From: Sipunculus nudus
Taxonomy: Eukaryota; Annelida; Sipuncula; Golfingiida; Sipunculidae
DNA: 64,000 bases
Reading direction: 5' to 3'
Assembly (NCBI GenBank): GCA_026874595.1
Contig: CM049309.1
Span: forward strand, 27,033,033-27,097,032
Positions 36,601 to 48,563 of the stretch are shown here, in pieces. Made by a program: the position numbers and the translations under genes. The notes beneath the pieces are model-generated. The model did no database searches. It worked only from the letters and a program-made list of their open reading frames with translations, and had not been told where the DNA came from. Numbering within the stretch: position 1 is the first letter of the stretch; each line of letters begins with the position of its first letter.

Positions 36601-38460
36601 CACTAAGCGGCAGGGATTATGTTTTTGTGGGTGTTGGTTTTCCAATATCGCCGCCTCAGACAGCATATTTTTCCTAAGTTACTAGATTTCACAGGCTTTG
36701 CCTCAATTTTCTACACCATGTTTTGATCACACTTTAATGACATTACTTGACGTTAACACTGTTAAGATAATAAAAAAAATAAATTTATTTATATGGCCGC
36801 CATTTTACGGAATGGCATCCGATGTGAAACTAATACTGCCAGGATGAGCACCAGAGGGCATGGGAAGGTTACCTGAAAGTATCTAGTATGGAATTATTAG
36901 TTATTTTAGTCTTCTCCCTGACATCTAAGCACAATAAATGTTATGATTTTCAGAATGGCTGCTGTTTACAAATCCAACATGGCAGTCAACTTACCAATAT
37001 AATATATCTTTTGAGCAAGACCAGCCACTATAGCTTGTAACACAAGAACCTGACTAAACTTAGGATAGCAAATTAAAACAAAAGAAACTCGTCAAAGAAA
37101 GCACAATTCAAAGGCTTTCTGCCATCATGAACTATAAAAATCACGTCCAAAGTCAATTTTACCTAAAGCGGCTTTTTTGTTTGGAAAATATAATCTTTAC
37201 ATTTAAGAATATATGATGGGAATAAATCAAGATAAAGGGGGTTTGCAAAACTGGTTTTAACGGCAACTACATCTAAGGTTTATCTTTTAACCATGGTATT
37301 TCGGCATACGGACAGGGCGCAAGACACAAAGACAGTTAAGAATATTTAGAAGTCGAATTATTAAGCCATTTTAGCATTTTAAAACGGAAAAAAATCAGTA
37401 AAAAGGAATGAAAGAAGAAAAACTGTTTCAATGCGAATTTAATATTTTCAGGTTTTCACATTCATTACACAACATGCATCTCCGCATTACATTTCCTTTA
37501 CTTTATATGCACAACATGACCAAGAATAGCCTCTTCATCCAGAGATATTTTCTACGCTTGATACGGCCATTAGGTACTCTGTTAGTGACAATGATGCCCC
37601 GGACTTGAATGGAAAAAAAAGAAATTTTTAGATAATGCCCCTTCATGCCCAAGGTTATTCATTCAAACTAAATGAACAAGAACTCCCAATAACTTTATTT
37701 TACATTTTGATGTACACATAGAGTGAAATACCCGAAATCCTTTCAAGGTACCAATAAACAAAGAAATACCCTGGCAGTTACCCTAGTATAATTACTCATT
37801 AAATAATTATAGAAAATATAATTATAGAAAATATAAATAATTATAGGAAATATAAATATATCAAGTAGATTTAACGTGATTTATTTTCTTATGAGTTTTT
37901 TCACTCTCGCACCCCAATTTTCTCAGTGAGTTTTTGATCGAGGAATTAATTATTCTTGGCAGTATTAGGTAGTTAATAATTATGAAATGAAACGATATGG
38001 TACAAAAATCAGAATTCACAGCATCCAAATAGCAATGCACATTGAGAAATTGCATTTCCATTTTACAATATCAAAATGCTTCAAAACACGTCTAGGAACT
38101 TAATGTCTCTATAGGTCTTTAACTTTAAAAGACAACTTCTATAAAAAACATTGATATGGGCCTTTTTGGGGGAGGGGCATTTTTAAGGAGGGAGAAATAC
38201 CTCCGCCCTCACTTTTTATAGTATAAAAAGTTTCTTTATATTTTCTCTCACACTTCCTGTTGATTTCTTTAAATTATGTGAAATGCATAAATAGTCATAA
38301 TGAGAATTGACATAAAAGAAGATACTAAAACAAAGTACCAAAATGAATATTGGTATTCAAAATTGAGCCAAAAAAAATATTAACTAAAATATATGTTGTA
38401 TATGTACCTTAAATATATATATAAAAAAATTATATATATATATATATAATGAATACAGAG
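36601..38460. other. AT-rich intergenic DNA, no gene seen
   Basis: Short AT repeats at 37800-37860 and 38415-38450. No exon-like structure. Confidence 0.4.
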
Positions 38461-38465
38461 AAAAA

Positions 38466-38545
38466 TCGGTTCACTGCTGATGGGAATCGAATCCATGACT
38501 TCCGATTGCCGGTCGTCTTCCATTTTCCCATCAGCAGGGAACCGA
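38466..38545. repeat. 80 bp hairpin with a tRNA-like B box
   Basis: The arms 38466-38486 and 38525-38545 are inverted copies (20 of 21 positions). On the minus strand, GATTCGATTCC matches the RNA polymerase III B box at 10 of 11 positions. A possible anticodon-like arm lies before it. It is not a complete tRNA by eye. It could be a tRNA-derived SINE remnant folded on itself. Confidence 0.5.
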
Positions 38546-38549
38546 TGTT

Positions 38550-39600
38550 CATGTATACCATTTCTATATACAATGAACCAGCATGCCTATCATAGATCTC
38601 TCTCGATCTCTCTATAGGTATATATGATTCAAATACATATGAAAATGGCCTTGTTAAAGTGGTAATTATTATAATTGTTTCCCTATATAAACAGAAAACA
38701 ACGCATGCAATGGTATAAAATTAGCTTAAGCACACCCGAAAGCATATAAAACGAAACATGTTACCAAAATTATCATTAAATTAAAAAAAAAATAATTATG
38801 AAAAAACAAAGGCGTCGTGGGAACATCAAATACACAAAAATTGCCGCAAATCTGGTGTGTAAATATTTTTTCCTTTTATTGAATAGGAGGCTTTAAGATA
38901 TAACAGATAGAACGTGTGATACATGTACAACCATTTGAACGATTAGGCTAATTTCTTCATTATTTCTGTCCCCATTTTTTTCTGTCCTCCCATTCTGTTA
39001 TTCGAAATATGACCAAATATATTCACACAGGGTTATCAATTCAAACGATTTGAACCGTTTCATCTTTATTTTATTTTGGTCATCACGGAAGGTTCAAGAT
39101 CACCAAGACCCCAATCGCCCTCTAGTAGACTGATCGTTGTCCACTCGGACTGAAGATGTCAAGTAGAATCTAAGCTTTAATTTGATACTAAAAAGTAAAC
39201 GTTTGCACCAATGTGCAATGACTGGTTGCCTGGGCATCCTACTAATAAGCTATGATAAGTTATGGTTACAAAACTTTAATTTGTTTCTAATTGCAGATGA
39301 TTAAATATTTCCAGTATTTAAGTCTTCCCAGTGTTGTAGTATTTTTTTACAATAAATCTGTCTTGCACTTTTATGTAGCAAACTGTCTGTGTGATTTATA
39401 CCGTGGTTTATCTTACATTAGCTTACTATGTATATGATGTAACTTGAATATTCATTTTGTCATCCAGAGGTCATGTCCTGTGCAAAATATATTTCTTGTT
39501 ACCTTCTTATCCCTGCATATTATTACTTTTTTAATTTCATATTGGTTTTCTATTATATTTTGGAAATGTAAAAATAAATACCATAAATACATGGTTCAAT
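38550..39600. other. Intergenic; includes the inverted dispersed repeat at 39005-39220
   Basis: 39005-39220 is the reverse complement of 34445-34680. The remainder is AT-rich with no gene. Confidence 0.5.
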
Positions 39601-39602
39601 TT

Positions 39603-39950
39603 TAGCTCAGCTGATGCAAAGGCATCTGAGCTATAGCGAACACCCGTAACCATTTAACCTAAAAACTAGGTCTCTAGCTGTTACCCATATCCTCCGAGCT
39701 ATGGGGCTAGTAATTACCCCCCAGAATAATTAAAAATTTGACACAAAAGCTCCAGTGTCCGTAATGCAGTAACTAATGCATTGATAGCCATGATTCTTTG
39801 CATGCATATTGATAATGGAGAGTTTCATCAGGTTCCCGCAGACTGGTGGTGCCATCTGTATTTTTTACACATTTTTTCTCTATTTATGAGACCTGCAAAT
39901 GAAGCAGTCGTCCGTAACCGTTTGACCTAGAATCTTCTGTCTTTATGTGG
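39603..39950. repeat. Dispersed repeat family A, 5' part with terminal hairpin
   Basis: Begins TTTAGCTCAGCTGA. The start can fold, since AGCTCAG recurs inverted as CTGAGCT within 30 bp. 'GTAACCATTTAACCT', 'ACCCCCCAGAATAATTAAA' and 'GACTGGTGGTGCCA' follow. The same start occurs at 56763 and, reversed, near 13205. Confidence 0.65.
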
Positions 39951-40915
39951 TAGGCGTGTTGGTCAAATACAACACAAAGACTGTCCATGATAGAGCTTTA
40001 TTGAGCTTCACATTTGTATCGTACACCGGGTACCATAAACCTGTACCAAAAACCCTGAAACACACTAAAGTGTTACAGATAACATATCATTGTATTATGA
40101 ATACCAAAGCATATCAACCGAGCAAAATATAAGTTTTTAGTTGGGAGTGTTATATCAAATTAACACATAAACATGTCTTATAACTTATACATGTTCCAGC
40201 CACTAACAAAGTTAAACTATATGTTACGGTTATCTCAAATACCCAAGACATGGTTTCTCCATTATGACTATATGAAAAGGTTACAATCGTCTGTTTTCAT
40301 GTAAACAAATCAAAACAAACAAAAAATATCAATGTGGCTTGTTAAAAAATTTACATGCACAATGGAACACATGTATCAGTTAACCTCATGTCATAAATAA
40401 ACCACATCACCGAGTAGGCCCTACCTTATCACCACTAAGTACCTCATTACCATTGAGTACATATTTCAATAAAAATTGCAGCTGAGTACATGGAACAATA
40501 CATTAAAGCTAAGTACATGGTCTGCTGTTCATGGTCTGCTGATATTAATATGGAAAAACTATCTGGATATGCATATAAATGATACTGAGTAAACATAAAT
40601 CATCGTACATATTTACTAATCATGCCCAGCACGGGTGTAACCACCCAACTAAAGTCCAAGGATAGTCTCCTGAGCGAATCACCCCACCAAAGGTCACCAT
40701 ACAGCAGACAACCAAGCCCATCTCTAGCTGTGAGGAAAACTTCAACTCCACCACCGTACCCTGTGGAACTCAGCTGACAGTCGGCATGACACTCAGAACG
40801 ACCAGTTCTCTGGATAAGCCATGTAAGCCTCCAAAAATACGCCCAACCGTAAACACCTTACACCACAGGATTTCCGTGAAAGTAACCGTACTATAAACAC
40901 TCTAAATAGGACCGC
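39951..40915. other. No gene seen
   Basis: Mixed-composition intergenic DNA. No motif or exon structure recognised. Confidence 0.4.
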
Positions 40916-41235
40916 GTGCATAAATTAATGTAAAGCTTTCTGCATTTATATCCAGGGAGGTCCGTGAAAAAAAAAACTCTTTTTTTTTTAAACCTGAAAA
41001 TCGATATTGATCAATGAATGTTTCATCAGTTCCTGGAGACTTGTGGCGCTACCTTATTTTTTCGAATTTTGCACATTTTTACTCTATTTTTGAGAATTTC
41101 AAATGAAGCGGTTGTGCTGTTTATAGGGCACAAACCGTAACTGTTAGACCTAGAAACGTCTAACTGTACATCGTGGGAGTTCCTAGGCAAATCTCCATGG
41201 AAACCTGAAATTAGGGTAGGGCATTGCAAGACGCC
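40916..41235. repeat. Dispersed repeat family A fragment
   Basis: 'ATCCAGGGAGGTCCGTGAAA', 'CATCAGTTCCTGGAGACTTG' and 'CTCCATGGAAACCTGAAATT' align with other family A copies. Confidence 0.65.
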
Positions 41236-41944
41236 CAACTTAAGCGAAAACGTCTCCTGCTGGTTCTAAAGCATCTTTAAATCATATTTTTATAATCAAC
41301 AACTCAGATATATTATTGAAAACAAATTCTGATGGAAATGTTGGAACAATTCAGAATATTTTCGACGAAATCGGGAAAAGGTATATCTTCTGACCTTGCG
41401 CGTTTTACCCCAAACTTGGGGCGATATGCCCATGGGTGGGCATGTAACCCCGCTCTCCTCATTCATTCTCAAGCTTCCATTTATAGATAATCACTAATTA
41501 AATACTAGAAAATGGGTAACACTTTATTTGATAACCAATTCGTGGAAAACTATACAAATTCACACATGCAACATTCACTCGGTATCTCACAAAGTAACAC
41601 AAAGCCTTCAAATAGAAACGCTTAAAGGGATATAATCATGAGCAATATTTTTGCCTATTCTTTCACTCCAAAAGCATCCCAGCACTCAGTCTCATTACCT
41701 CCTATACCTGTTTAGACCTTGATATGGTTCTGTGTGAGTAAGCATGGTGCACGTGTTTTTGTTTACCATAACAAGGTCGCGTAACCAGAGGTCCGATTTT
41801 GTGCATGCGCGACAGATCTCAAACAAAGAGAGTTCAAACTAGTCCATACATGGTCCTTCATGTCCTCTGATATATCTCTGCTGGATGGACACTACGGTCC
41901 TGATTGGACATTACGGCCCATCTACCGAATGTAAATACATTGTA

Positions 41945-41976
41945 GAACCTATCGCAACAGATTTGTGCGATAGGTT
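41945..41976. repeat. Perfect 12 bp inverted repeat, 8 bp loop
   Basis: GAACCTATCGCA (41945-41956) pairs perfectly with TGCGATAGGTTC (41965-41976) across loop ACAGATTT. It is a stable DNA/RNA hairpin of unknown role. Confidence 0.7.
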
Positions 41977-42353
41977 CACGGGGCTCAGCTGAAATGTCAT
42001 GCACCATGTGCCCAATGCATCGGTTCCCTGATCCACTGCAACACGCAATGTTTCAGCCAGCGGGAACATGTATTACATTTCCTGGGCAATGTTACTCAGG
42101 GCATCTCCTGATTGACAGGTATTGTGGCCCGGCCGATACACGGAGTTGCTCTTGCTATGTTTAGGTTGCCATGGCGCCAGCTTGTGATCTTTTAGGGCAA
42201 TATTTTGGCAGGTACCAATTGATTTCAAAGAGAAGACCCTATTTTTCGTGTATATTCAACATGCTTTATAGGTGATTAGGCCCCTTTATTTAGATAAAAA
42301 CCGAGGCTGAGCATCAGGTGACTGGCAAGCCAAAATACATTCCTCCTCAGAAT

Positions 42354-42509
42354 CTAAGCTGGACGCCGGTAAGCTCTTTTAGTGGTTCGGAGGAGGCCGA
42401 AGTCTCTGGAGGCTACCTTAGAACTTGCTCCTTCAGCTTTTACAGCCAGTCGTAATGCATCCTGCCCATAGACACCTCGCGTGGATTTCAAAGTATATGT
42501 AAGAGCCAT
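42354..42509 (-). CDS. Pipsqueak-like HTH exon, terminal (pogo/CENP-B transposase-like remnant)
   Basis: Acceptor CTCACTTTTTCAG is followed at once by ATG GCT CTT, and 51 codons run to a TAG. The peptide has the shape of a psq-type helix-turn-helix as in pogo/Tigger transposases and CENP-B relatives: GVYGQDALRLAVKAEGASSK, then VASRDFGLLRTTKRAYRR. These align with 'ALxxAV...GxSxxxAsrxygvprtTl'. Length is far below a transposase, so the DDE domain is missing or elsewhere. The exon at 43383-43267 ends in the same phase (0) and can be spliced to it. Family assignment rests on this one motif. Confidence 0.45.
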   Translation of the reverse strand: MALTYTLKSTRGVYGQDALRLAVKAEGASSKVASRDFGLLRTTKRAYRRPA

Positions 42510-42589
42510 CTGAAAAAGTGAGAGAGTATTTCATAATTTTTTTCTCTCTCTCTCACCCTCTCTCTCTCCCACATCACCATACATATGAC

Positions 42590-42809
42590 ATATATAAATA
42601 TATATATAAATAAATATATATATAGAAATCAGTGTTATAAGACCATCACGGGTCTGGCCAGAAGTGGTCTTAAGTAATTCACAGGTGGTCTTATTACACA
42701 GGTCAGTTAAAACCAAAGTGAAACTTTTGGTTCACTCAAGTGTGGTCTTAATGACAGGTGATCTTTCAGACAGGTTACATTGTATATATATAATATGTAT
42801 GGGGTATAT

Positions 42810-42842
<33 letters not shown>

Positions 42843-42870
42843 GGCCTATATATATTTAAATTTATATATA
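42590..42870. repeat. Interrupted (AT)n microsatellites
   Basis: TATATA tracts at 42590-42623 and 42783-42872 flank a block with repeated GGTCTTA motifs (42650-42755). Confidence 0.8.
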
Positions 42871-43266
42871 TATTCCTATAAATATTATGTACATGCAGAT
42901 ATACTATCAAAGTATAACACAATAAATCAGCAATATCAAGTGAACCCAGGATTCGCATTATATATGTTCAACCTCACTTTCAATTTAAAATAAAATAGAT
43001 TTTTGGCCAAAAAATTCTAGCTCTCCACATTTTATTGCCTTTAAAGGGGTTAACACGCCCAGTGGGCATCCCGCCTCAACAATCACGTGATTTAATTTGA
43101 CCGGCGCCTTGCGGCCACTTCTGTAATCTTCATTCTGAACAGTCTATTTTAATCATTTTCAAGGTTTATGTATCATTTATTTCAGTATTATCGTAAGCAG
43201 ATGCCATAGGTATACCCCAGACCACATTTACAAACCCATCTATGATGTTAGCAATACAACACCTAC

Positions 43267-43383
43267 CTTTTTGATGACACAAAACGCCGAGTTGTTCTCT
43301 GTTGTTCTCCTCAAGTTCTCAAAACGACTACCAGATGGCTTGAAACAAAGTGAACGCTTGGTGGCGCCAGTTTGATGGCACAT
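43267..43383 (-). CDS. Candidate first coding exon joined to the psq-HTH exon
   Basis: ATG at 43383 opens 39 codons (MCHQTGATKRSLCFKPSGSR, then FENLRRTTENNSAFCVIKK) ending exactly at a GTAGGT donor in phase 0. The next minus-strand exon at 42509 starts in phase 0 after a strong acceptor, giving a continuous 90-residue product. The start context is weak (TTTATGT). The protein is not recognised outside the HTH exon. Confidence 0.35.
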
Positions 43384-43615
43384 AAATAGTAAAAGGGGGG
43401 TGGGCATTTTACACCAGGGGTGCGTCTGGCCCTGCTCTACCCTGTGTCATGGTGACCTATATTTTGCGGATTAGGGGAGAAAACATGATTTTAAGCACTC
43501 AGTGAGTAGGATGGGGCACAAATTGTATCCATTTGCCCTAGAATTCTCCTACATGCCTTAGGTCCATAAAAAATCTCCTTTGAAACCTGAAAGCCTGAAA
43601 TATATGTAAGAATAG

Positions 43616-43856
43616 GGGCCTGGACAACAGTTGAGTGGTAAAACGCTCGGCCATCTCCGCTAACGACCCGGGTTCGATTCCCGGCGTGGCTATGAGAATG
43701 GGTTGTAGTGGCCCGTCCAAGGCCGGTGAATTTTCTCAGAGTCCTCCGGTTTCCTTCACCTTTTCAGACTACTCAGCTCCAACATCTGAGCCATGGAAAG
43801 TGCCCCGTATTAGTTATTATAACTAGTTGTACAATCCATGTAAAATAAATAAAGTT
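43616..43856 (+). mobile_element. tRNA-derived SINE with conserved central region
   Basis: The tRNA-like head has an A-box-like AGTTGAGTGGTAAAACGCTC and a perfect B box GGGTTCGATTCCCGG. It is followed by a body ('CAGAGTCCTCCGGTTTCCTT') similar in style to the conserved core domains of animal SINEs, and an ATAAATAAAG-type tail. The subfamily cannot be named without alignment. Confidence 0.7.
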
Positions 43857-44014
43857 TATGATAAATAACAAAATCAAAATTATATATTTTAAATCCATTA
43901 TTTGTGTTATCTGTTTCTCCAAACACTCTAAATTCCCCCTAACGTTTATGTTTGCTTATACAAAACTTAAGGCTTACACTGAAATAGCTGTCTCATCATC
44001 ACAATACAATTTTA

Positions 44015-44061
<47 letters not shown>

Positions 44062-44065
44062 CTTA
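44015..44065. repeat. (AT)n microsatellite
   Basis: Pure AT tract followed by ATTTACTTAC. Confidence 0.9.
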
Positions 44066-45240
44066 CATAATTTTATAATAATAAACAAATGAAAGTTAAC
44101 TCAGTCGGGCATTTCGTCCTATGTCTTTAAACAATTTAGATTGCATGGACAGGTGTTATTTTATATCATTTTCATACTAAGTATGAATTACCTGAATCGC
44201 TTTTCATGGCAAATTTAATTAAGTCGAGAGCTGGGTTCAGAAAACGTATTGTATCAAAATTAAATCCTGAGTAATTATCAGTTATATTTCAATATTCATT
44301 TAAAGAGAGTAAAAACCGTAATCTGTTTTCAGTTAATTAAAAATGCACGAAGAAATGTCTAAAATGCCATGAAAATCTTGGTCAAATTGTAACTTGGTAA
44401 AAAAACCCAAATTAATAATTTTCCTTCCATCCATTTTTATAGAGATTTATTTATCCTAAAAGAATAAAACACCCAACTGGTCTTCATAAGTCCTCATAAC
44501 TGATATATGTGTACTCAAAAGGTAACCACAGTTTCAAGAGTGCACAGATCTGAACAAATCCACAAACCAAATTTGTCCCCTTAAGTTAGGTATTATTTAG
44601 GATAAGTGTTTGTCCTAATTCTGACAATTTGATCACTTACTTGTATATCCGATATCGTGATTGAGATGCTTTAATGTACTGTCAATCAATGTTCAAACTT
44701 TCAGGCAGCTCATCAAATTGTTTCAATAACCTGTGTTCTTTGTAAATACGTCTTTATACACAACATTTAAACAAATGAGCTTGCTTGAATAGACGTCGAG
44801 TTAATGATATGATAAACATTCTTAGTAATTTTTGCGGCCGCAGCTTTTGATTATCTTCGCAGGTGTTGTCAAGTAAAACTGATGGTCCAGTCCATGAAGA
44901 CTGTGAATGTAAACTCCAATCATACCCTGAGCTGCCCATATCGCATGTATACCACTATGATCTTTATCATAATAGCAGTTGTGCAATATAAATTTATATT
45001 TAAATATATAATAGTATTTCTTAAAAACTGAGTTCTAATAACTATAACTTGGGGCCAGATAAACAGGATGATTCACATAAACGGATGACGTGTCCATCTG
45101 ACCTGTGTTACGAAGACAAATTATTGAGGGGAAAAATCCTGTACTGTAAACAATACTTAATCTTGTAAACAATGTATGATAAAACAATGTCCAGGTCAAG
45201 GCCTAAAAAATTTGAAAACTATTAAGCATCCCGACGAGAG
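44066..45240. other. No supported gene
   Basis: A minus-strand open frame (44939-44754; SSGYDWSLHSQSSWTGPSVL) has coding-like composition. It ends at a stop, could be a terminal exon, and has possible acceptors (GGGCAG or GCTCAG) at its start, but the phase cannot be settled. A C-run lies at 45241-45256. Confidence 0.3.
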
Positions 45241-45274
45241 CCCCCCCCCCCCCCCCAAAAAAAAAAAAGTGTTA

Positions 45275-45561
45275 GGCCAAAAAAAATAAAAGGTGTGGTT
45301 CTCAGGCACCGCCCGCATCAATTTTTAACCCCCGCATCAAAAATTTTTATTTTGATTTTTATCTTTCAAGTAGATAAATAATACAATTTATGTAGTGCCT
45401 TTACCTGTTTAGCAAAAAAATTTGTTATTTTCATATTTTTCATTGATCATATGACATTTTATCAGAGCATTCAAAAAAAAGGTCAAAAATAAAATACCGC
45501 CCGCCCGCACTGATTTCTGAAAAAAAGTGCCTGAGAACCATACCTTATTTTTTTTTTGGCC
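45275..45561. mobile_element. MITE with GGCCAAAA ends, TTA target duplication (copy 2)
   Basis: Ends GGCCAAAAAAAATAAAAGG and TTTTTTTTGGCC. GGTTCTCAGGCAC occurs inverted on both arms, and TTA lies on each side (45272-45274, 45562-45564). It is the longer copy of the element at 26080-26256 and abuts a SINE. Confidence 0.75.
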
Positions 45562-45566
45562 TTACG

Positions 45567-45716
45567 GGGTGCACATAAAAGCGGACCGAACTGTCTCGTT
45601 AGTGAAGCTTGTTTTGCTAGCGAAGCGGTTGGTTCGCCGGACTTGTGCGCCACCGACCTGGGTTCGAAACCAGGATCGGCCCAGGATTTTCCCCTCATTT
45701 ATTTGTCTTCGTAACA
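45567..45716 (+). mobile_element. tRNA-derived SINE, second family (copy 1)
   Basis: Shares 'CATAAAAGCGGACCGAACTG', then TAGCGAAGCGGTTGG (A-box-like), GGGTTCGAAACC (B box) and 'GGATCGGCCCAGGATTTTCC', with 'GTCTTCGTAACA' at the end. Other copies are at 52552-53172 (interrupted) and 53334-53472. Confidence 0.7.
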
Positions 45717-45849
45717 CCTAAAGCTGGCTACCCATTACCTTCAAACTGTTTTTATCATATTAACTACTGCAAATATTTTATATATTTAAAAGTGTTTCTA
45801 ATATGCATATTAATCGAATGAAAATGAAATAGAGCCAACAGACTTACCG

Positions 45850-46175
45850 ACTTATCGAAGCGAGCACCTAGAGATGACAGCTCCAGTAAACACTATCAAA
45901 GCGAGCACCTAGAGATGATAGCTCCGGTACACACTATAAAAGCGAGCAGCTAGATATGATAGCTTCAGTACACACTATCAGAGCGAGCACCTAGAGATGT
46001 AGCTCCAGTACACACTATAAAAGCGAGCAGCTAGAGATGATAGCCCAATAACACACGATCAGAGTGAGCAGCTAGAGATGATAGCCCAATAACACACGAT
46101 CAGAGTGAGCAGTTAGAGATAGTAGCCCAATAACACACGATCAGAGTGAGCAGCTAGAGATGATAGCCCAATAGT
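45850..46175. repeat. 41 bp satellite, short array
   Basis: About eight units of AGCAGCTAGAGATGATAGCC, then CAATTACACACGATCARAGC and G, same family as 50218-52160. Confidence 0.85.
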
Positions 46176-46316
46176 CCCTATCCGGAACTCCCTGTAAGCT
46201 GACCATAGGCCCGCAGGTGGTACAAACAGTGTCTAGTAGCCAGAGGCTGTGACTCACAGCAGTAGGCTTGACATAAGGCTGTGTGTATAATCCAGGGTCC
46301 TGATCACTTAATTAGA

Positions 46317-46918
46317 TTTATTTGTAAATGACCATGGATAATTAGCTGTAAATGACCATTGATAATTAGCCGTAAATGACCATGGATAATAAGCTGTAAA
46401 TGACCATGGATAATTAGCTGTAAATGACCATGGATAATTAGCTGTAAATGATCATGGACAATTAGCTGTAAATGATCATGGATAATTAGCTGTAAATGAC
46501 CAAGGATAATTATCTGTAAATGACCATGGATAATTAGCTGTAAATGATCATGGATTATTAGCCGTAAATGACCATGGATAATAAGCTGTAAATGACCATG
46601 GATAATTAGCTGTAAATGACCATTGATAATTAGCTGTAAATGATCATGGATTATTAACTGTAAATGACCATGGATAAATAGCTGTAAATGACCATGGATA
46701 ATTAGCTGTAAATGACCAAGGATAATTATGTGTAAATGACCATGGATAATTAGCTGTAAATGACCATGGATAATTAGCCGTAAATGACCATGGATAATTA
46801 GCTGCAAATGACCATGGATAATTAGCGGTAAATGACCATGGATAATAAGCTGTAAATGATCATAGATAATTAGCTGTAAATGACCATGGATAATAAGCTG
46901 TAAATGATCATGCATGGA
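46317..46918 (-). repeat. 24 bp minisatellite, about 25 units, open in one frame
   Basis: Unit TAAATGACCATGGATAATTA then GCTG. Since 24 is a multiple of three, the minus strand stays open for 203 codons (LIIHGHLQ repeated). That is an arithmetic result of the unit, not evidence of a gene. Variants include CATTG, CAAGG and CATGC substitutions. Confidence 0.9.
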
Positions 46919-46924
46919 TAATAA

Positions 46925-48540
46925 GAATTATATGCTGCTAGATGGATAACAAAGGGCAACTTCTGAAGCCACACATAGAAGTCATGAGATTTATTAAATC
47001 CAAAAATAAGATCACAGGAGAAATAGACCAGACCGGATACATGTGCCAATCACCTCTTTAATAAAAACAATATAGATACAGTGTTTATATCATGCCTAAT
47101 TTTTAACTCAGTTTTTTTTTTTTATCTATATATTAGGGTGTTATTTGGATGAATGACAGTATTTTGGAAAATATCAATTAAATCTTTCAAACATCATGAC
47201 TTAGATTAATTGCCCAACACATGTAAGGCTTTTATCGCTGGATTGTGAACAACTAGCGCAAACAGTCAACAGATTAAGAGAATAAGATAAGGCATAAGCA
47301 TTAATTAAGATGAAAAATAAGTCCACATAATGAAGTAATATATATAATTTTTTGCACTAAGTCATAGTGAAAATAAATTTAACATTTACTGAAGATTTCA
47401 ACATTCATGAAACAGCTAAGTTCTTTTTCCTACTGACTGACAAAAAAATATTAACAAGGACTATACACCAATGATTTTTTAGTGTCACATGATGGCACCA
47501 AATATAAAATATATTTCATATGTAAAATATTCAAATGTTACTCAATCTCTGATGGGGTGGTTCCTTATGTGTGGGCTCCTGTCCCCCTGAGGTTAGACCT
47601 CACCCTGAAGTTGAAGAATATCTGTTTATATCAGATTATAAAGTTTATATCAACCTGATTGGCAGATTTAAAATATAGATTGTAATTTTAGAGGTTTCAA
47701 CATAGTTTAGACAAGTTATGTAGCTTAAGGTGCACTAGCCATGAAAACATGAATCACAGACCTTTATTTGAATAAACGGACTGAGCATGTAGTTATTCTC
47801 TAATTTGATATGCTGCTTTTCCAACAAACAGAATCAATCCATCTGCTGACAGATAATCTAGAAATTCCTTCACTCATTCTGTTGAAAAAAGTGGAAAAAG
47901 AGACCATTACACAGAATGTAGCTGATTTTTTTACACAGAGTAAATGCTATATAATATGACCAGGGAGCGCTGGAGTAGGACCTGTTTGTACCACCAGCAA
48001 GATTTATGGTAGCAGGACTGGTCAAAATCCTAAAAATTGGTGTTTTTTCAATAAAAGGTATACGTAATATTGAATACTGGGCGGATCTAATCCAGCTGAG
48101 CACATTTTGAGCAGCCGGTTGCATTTTGTGGAAGAGGGTTATTTCTATTCAGTAAACACCAAGATGTGTTGACAGGGTGTTTGTAAACTCCAGCCCTGCC
48201 ACAGGCCTGTCAATCACTCTGCCCCCAGCCCTCACCTGGGTCATTCAGCCAATCGCGAGGTGCAAGTGTTTAATTAATGCATGGGCCGAGTACCTCCGTG
48301 CACGAGGTGGCTTAAACTGACGGTCGACGTTTGATAGCCCTGTCTAATTAGCTGAGCATACAACTGATAAGCGTTGGAGAGCAAACAAACCCGTTCTTGT
48401 GAATGATCTGTGTCATTGGCCTTTCTGTCTTTTTTTGCGGGTATGTTACGCCGAAACACAAATTTTCACTTGACATCATGTTATTTCTGCTATATCTTGT
48501 GCCTATCCACAATACGTAAAATTACTTTTTAATTAGCTGC
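46925..48540. other. No supported gene
   Basis: AT-rich DNA. 48180-48420 is more GC-rich and could hold regulatory sequence or an exon, but no start/splice structure is convincing. Confidence 0.4.
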
Positions 48541-48563
48541 TTCATATCCAAACCATAACGTCT

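Noticed and set aside
46304-46915. 203-residue minus-strand ORF
   Set aside because: Wholly explained by a 24 bp tandem repeat lacking stops in that frame.
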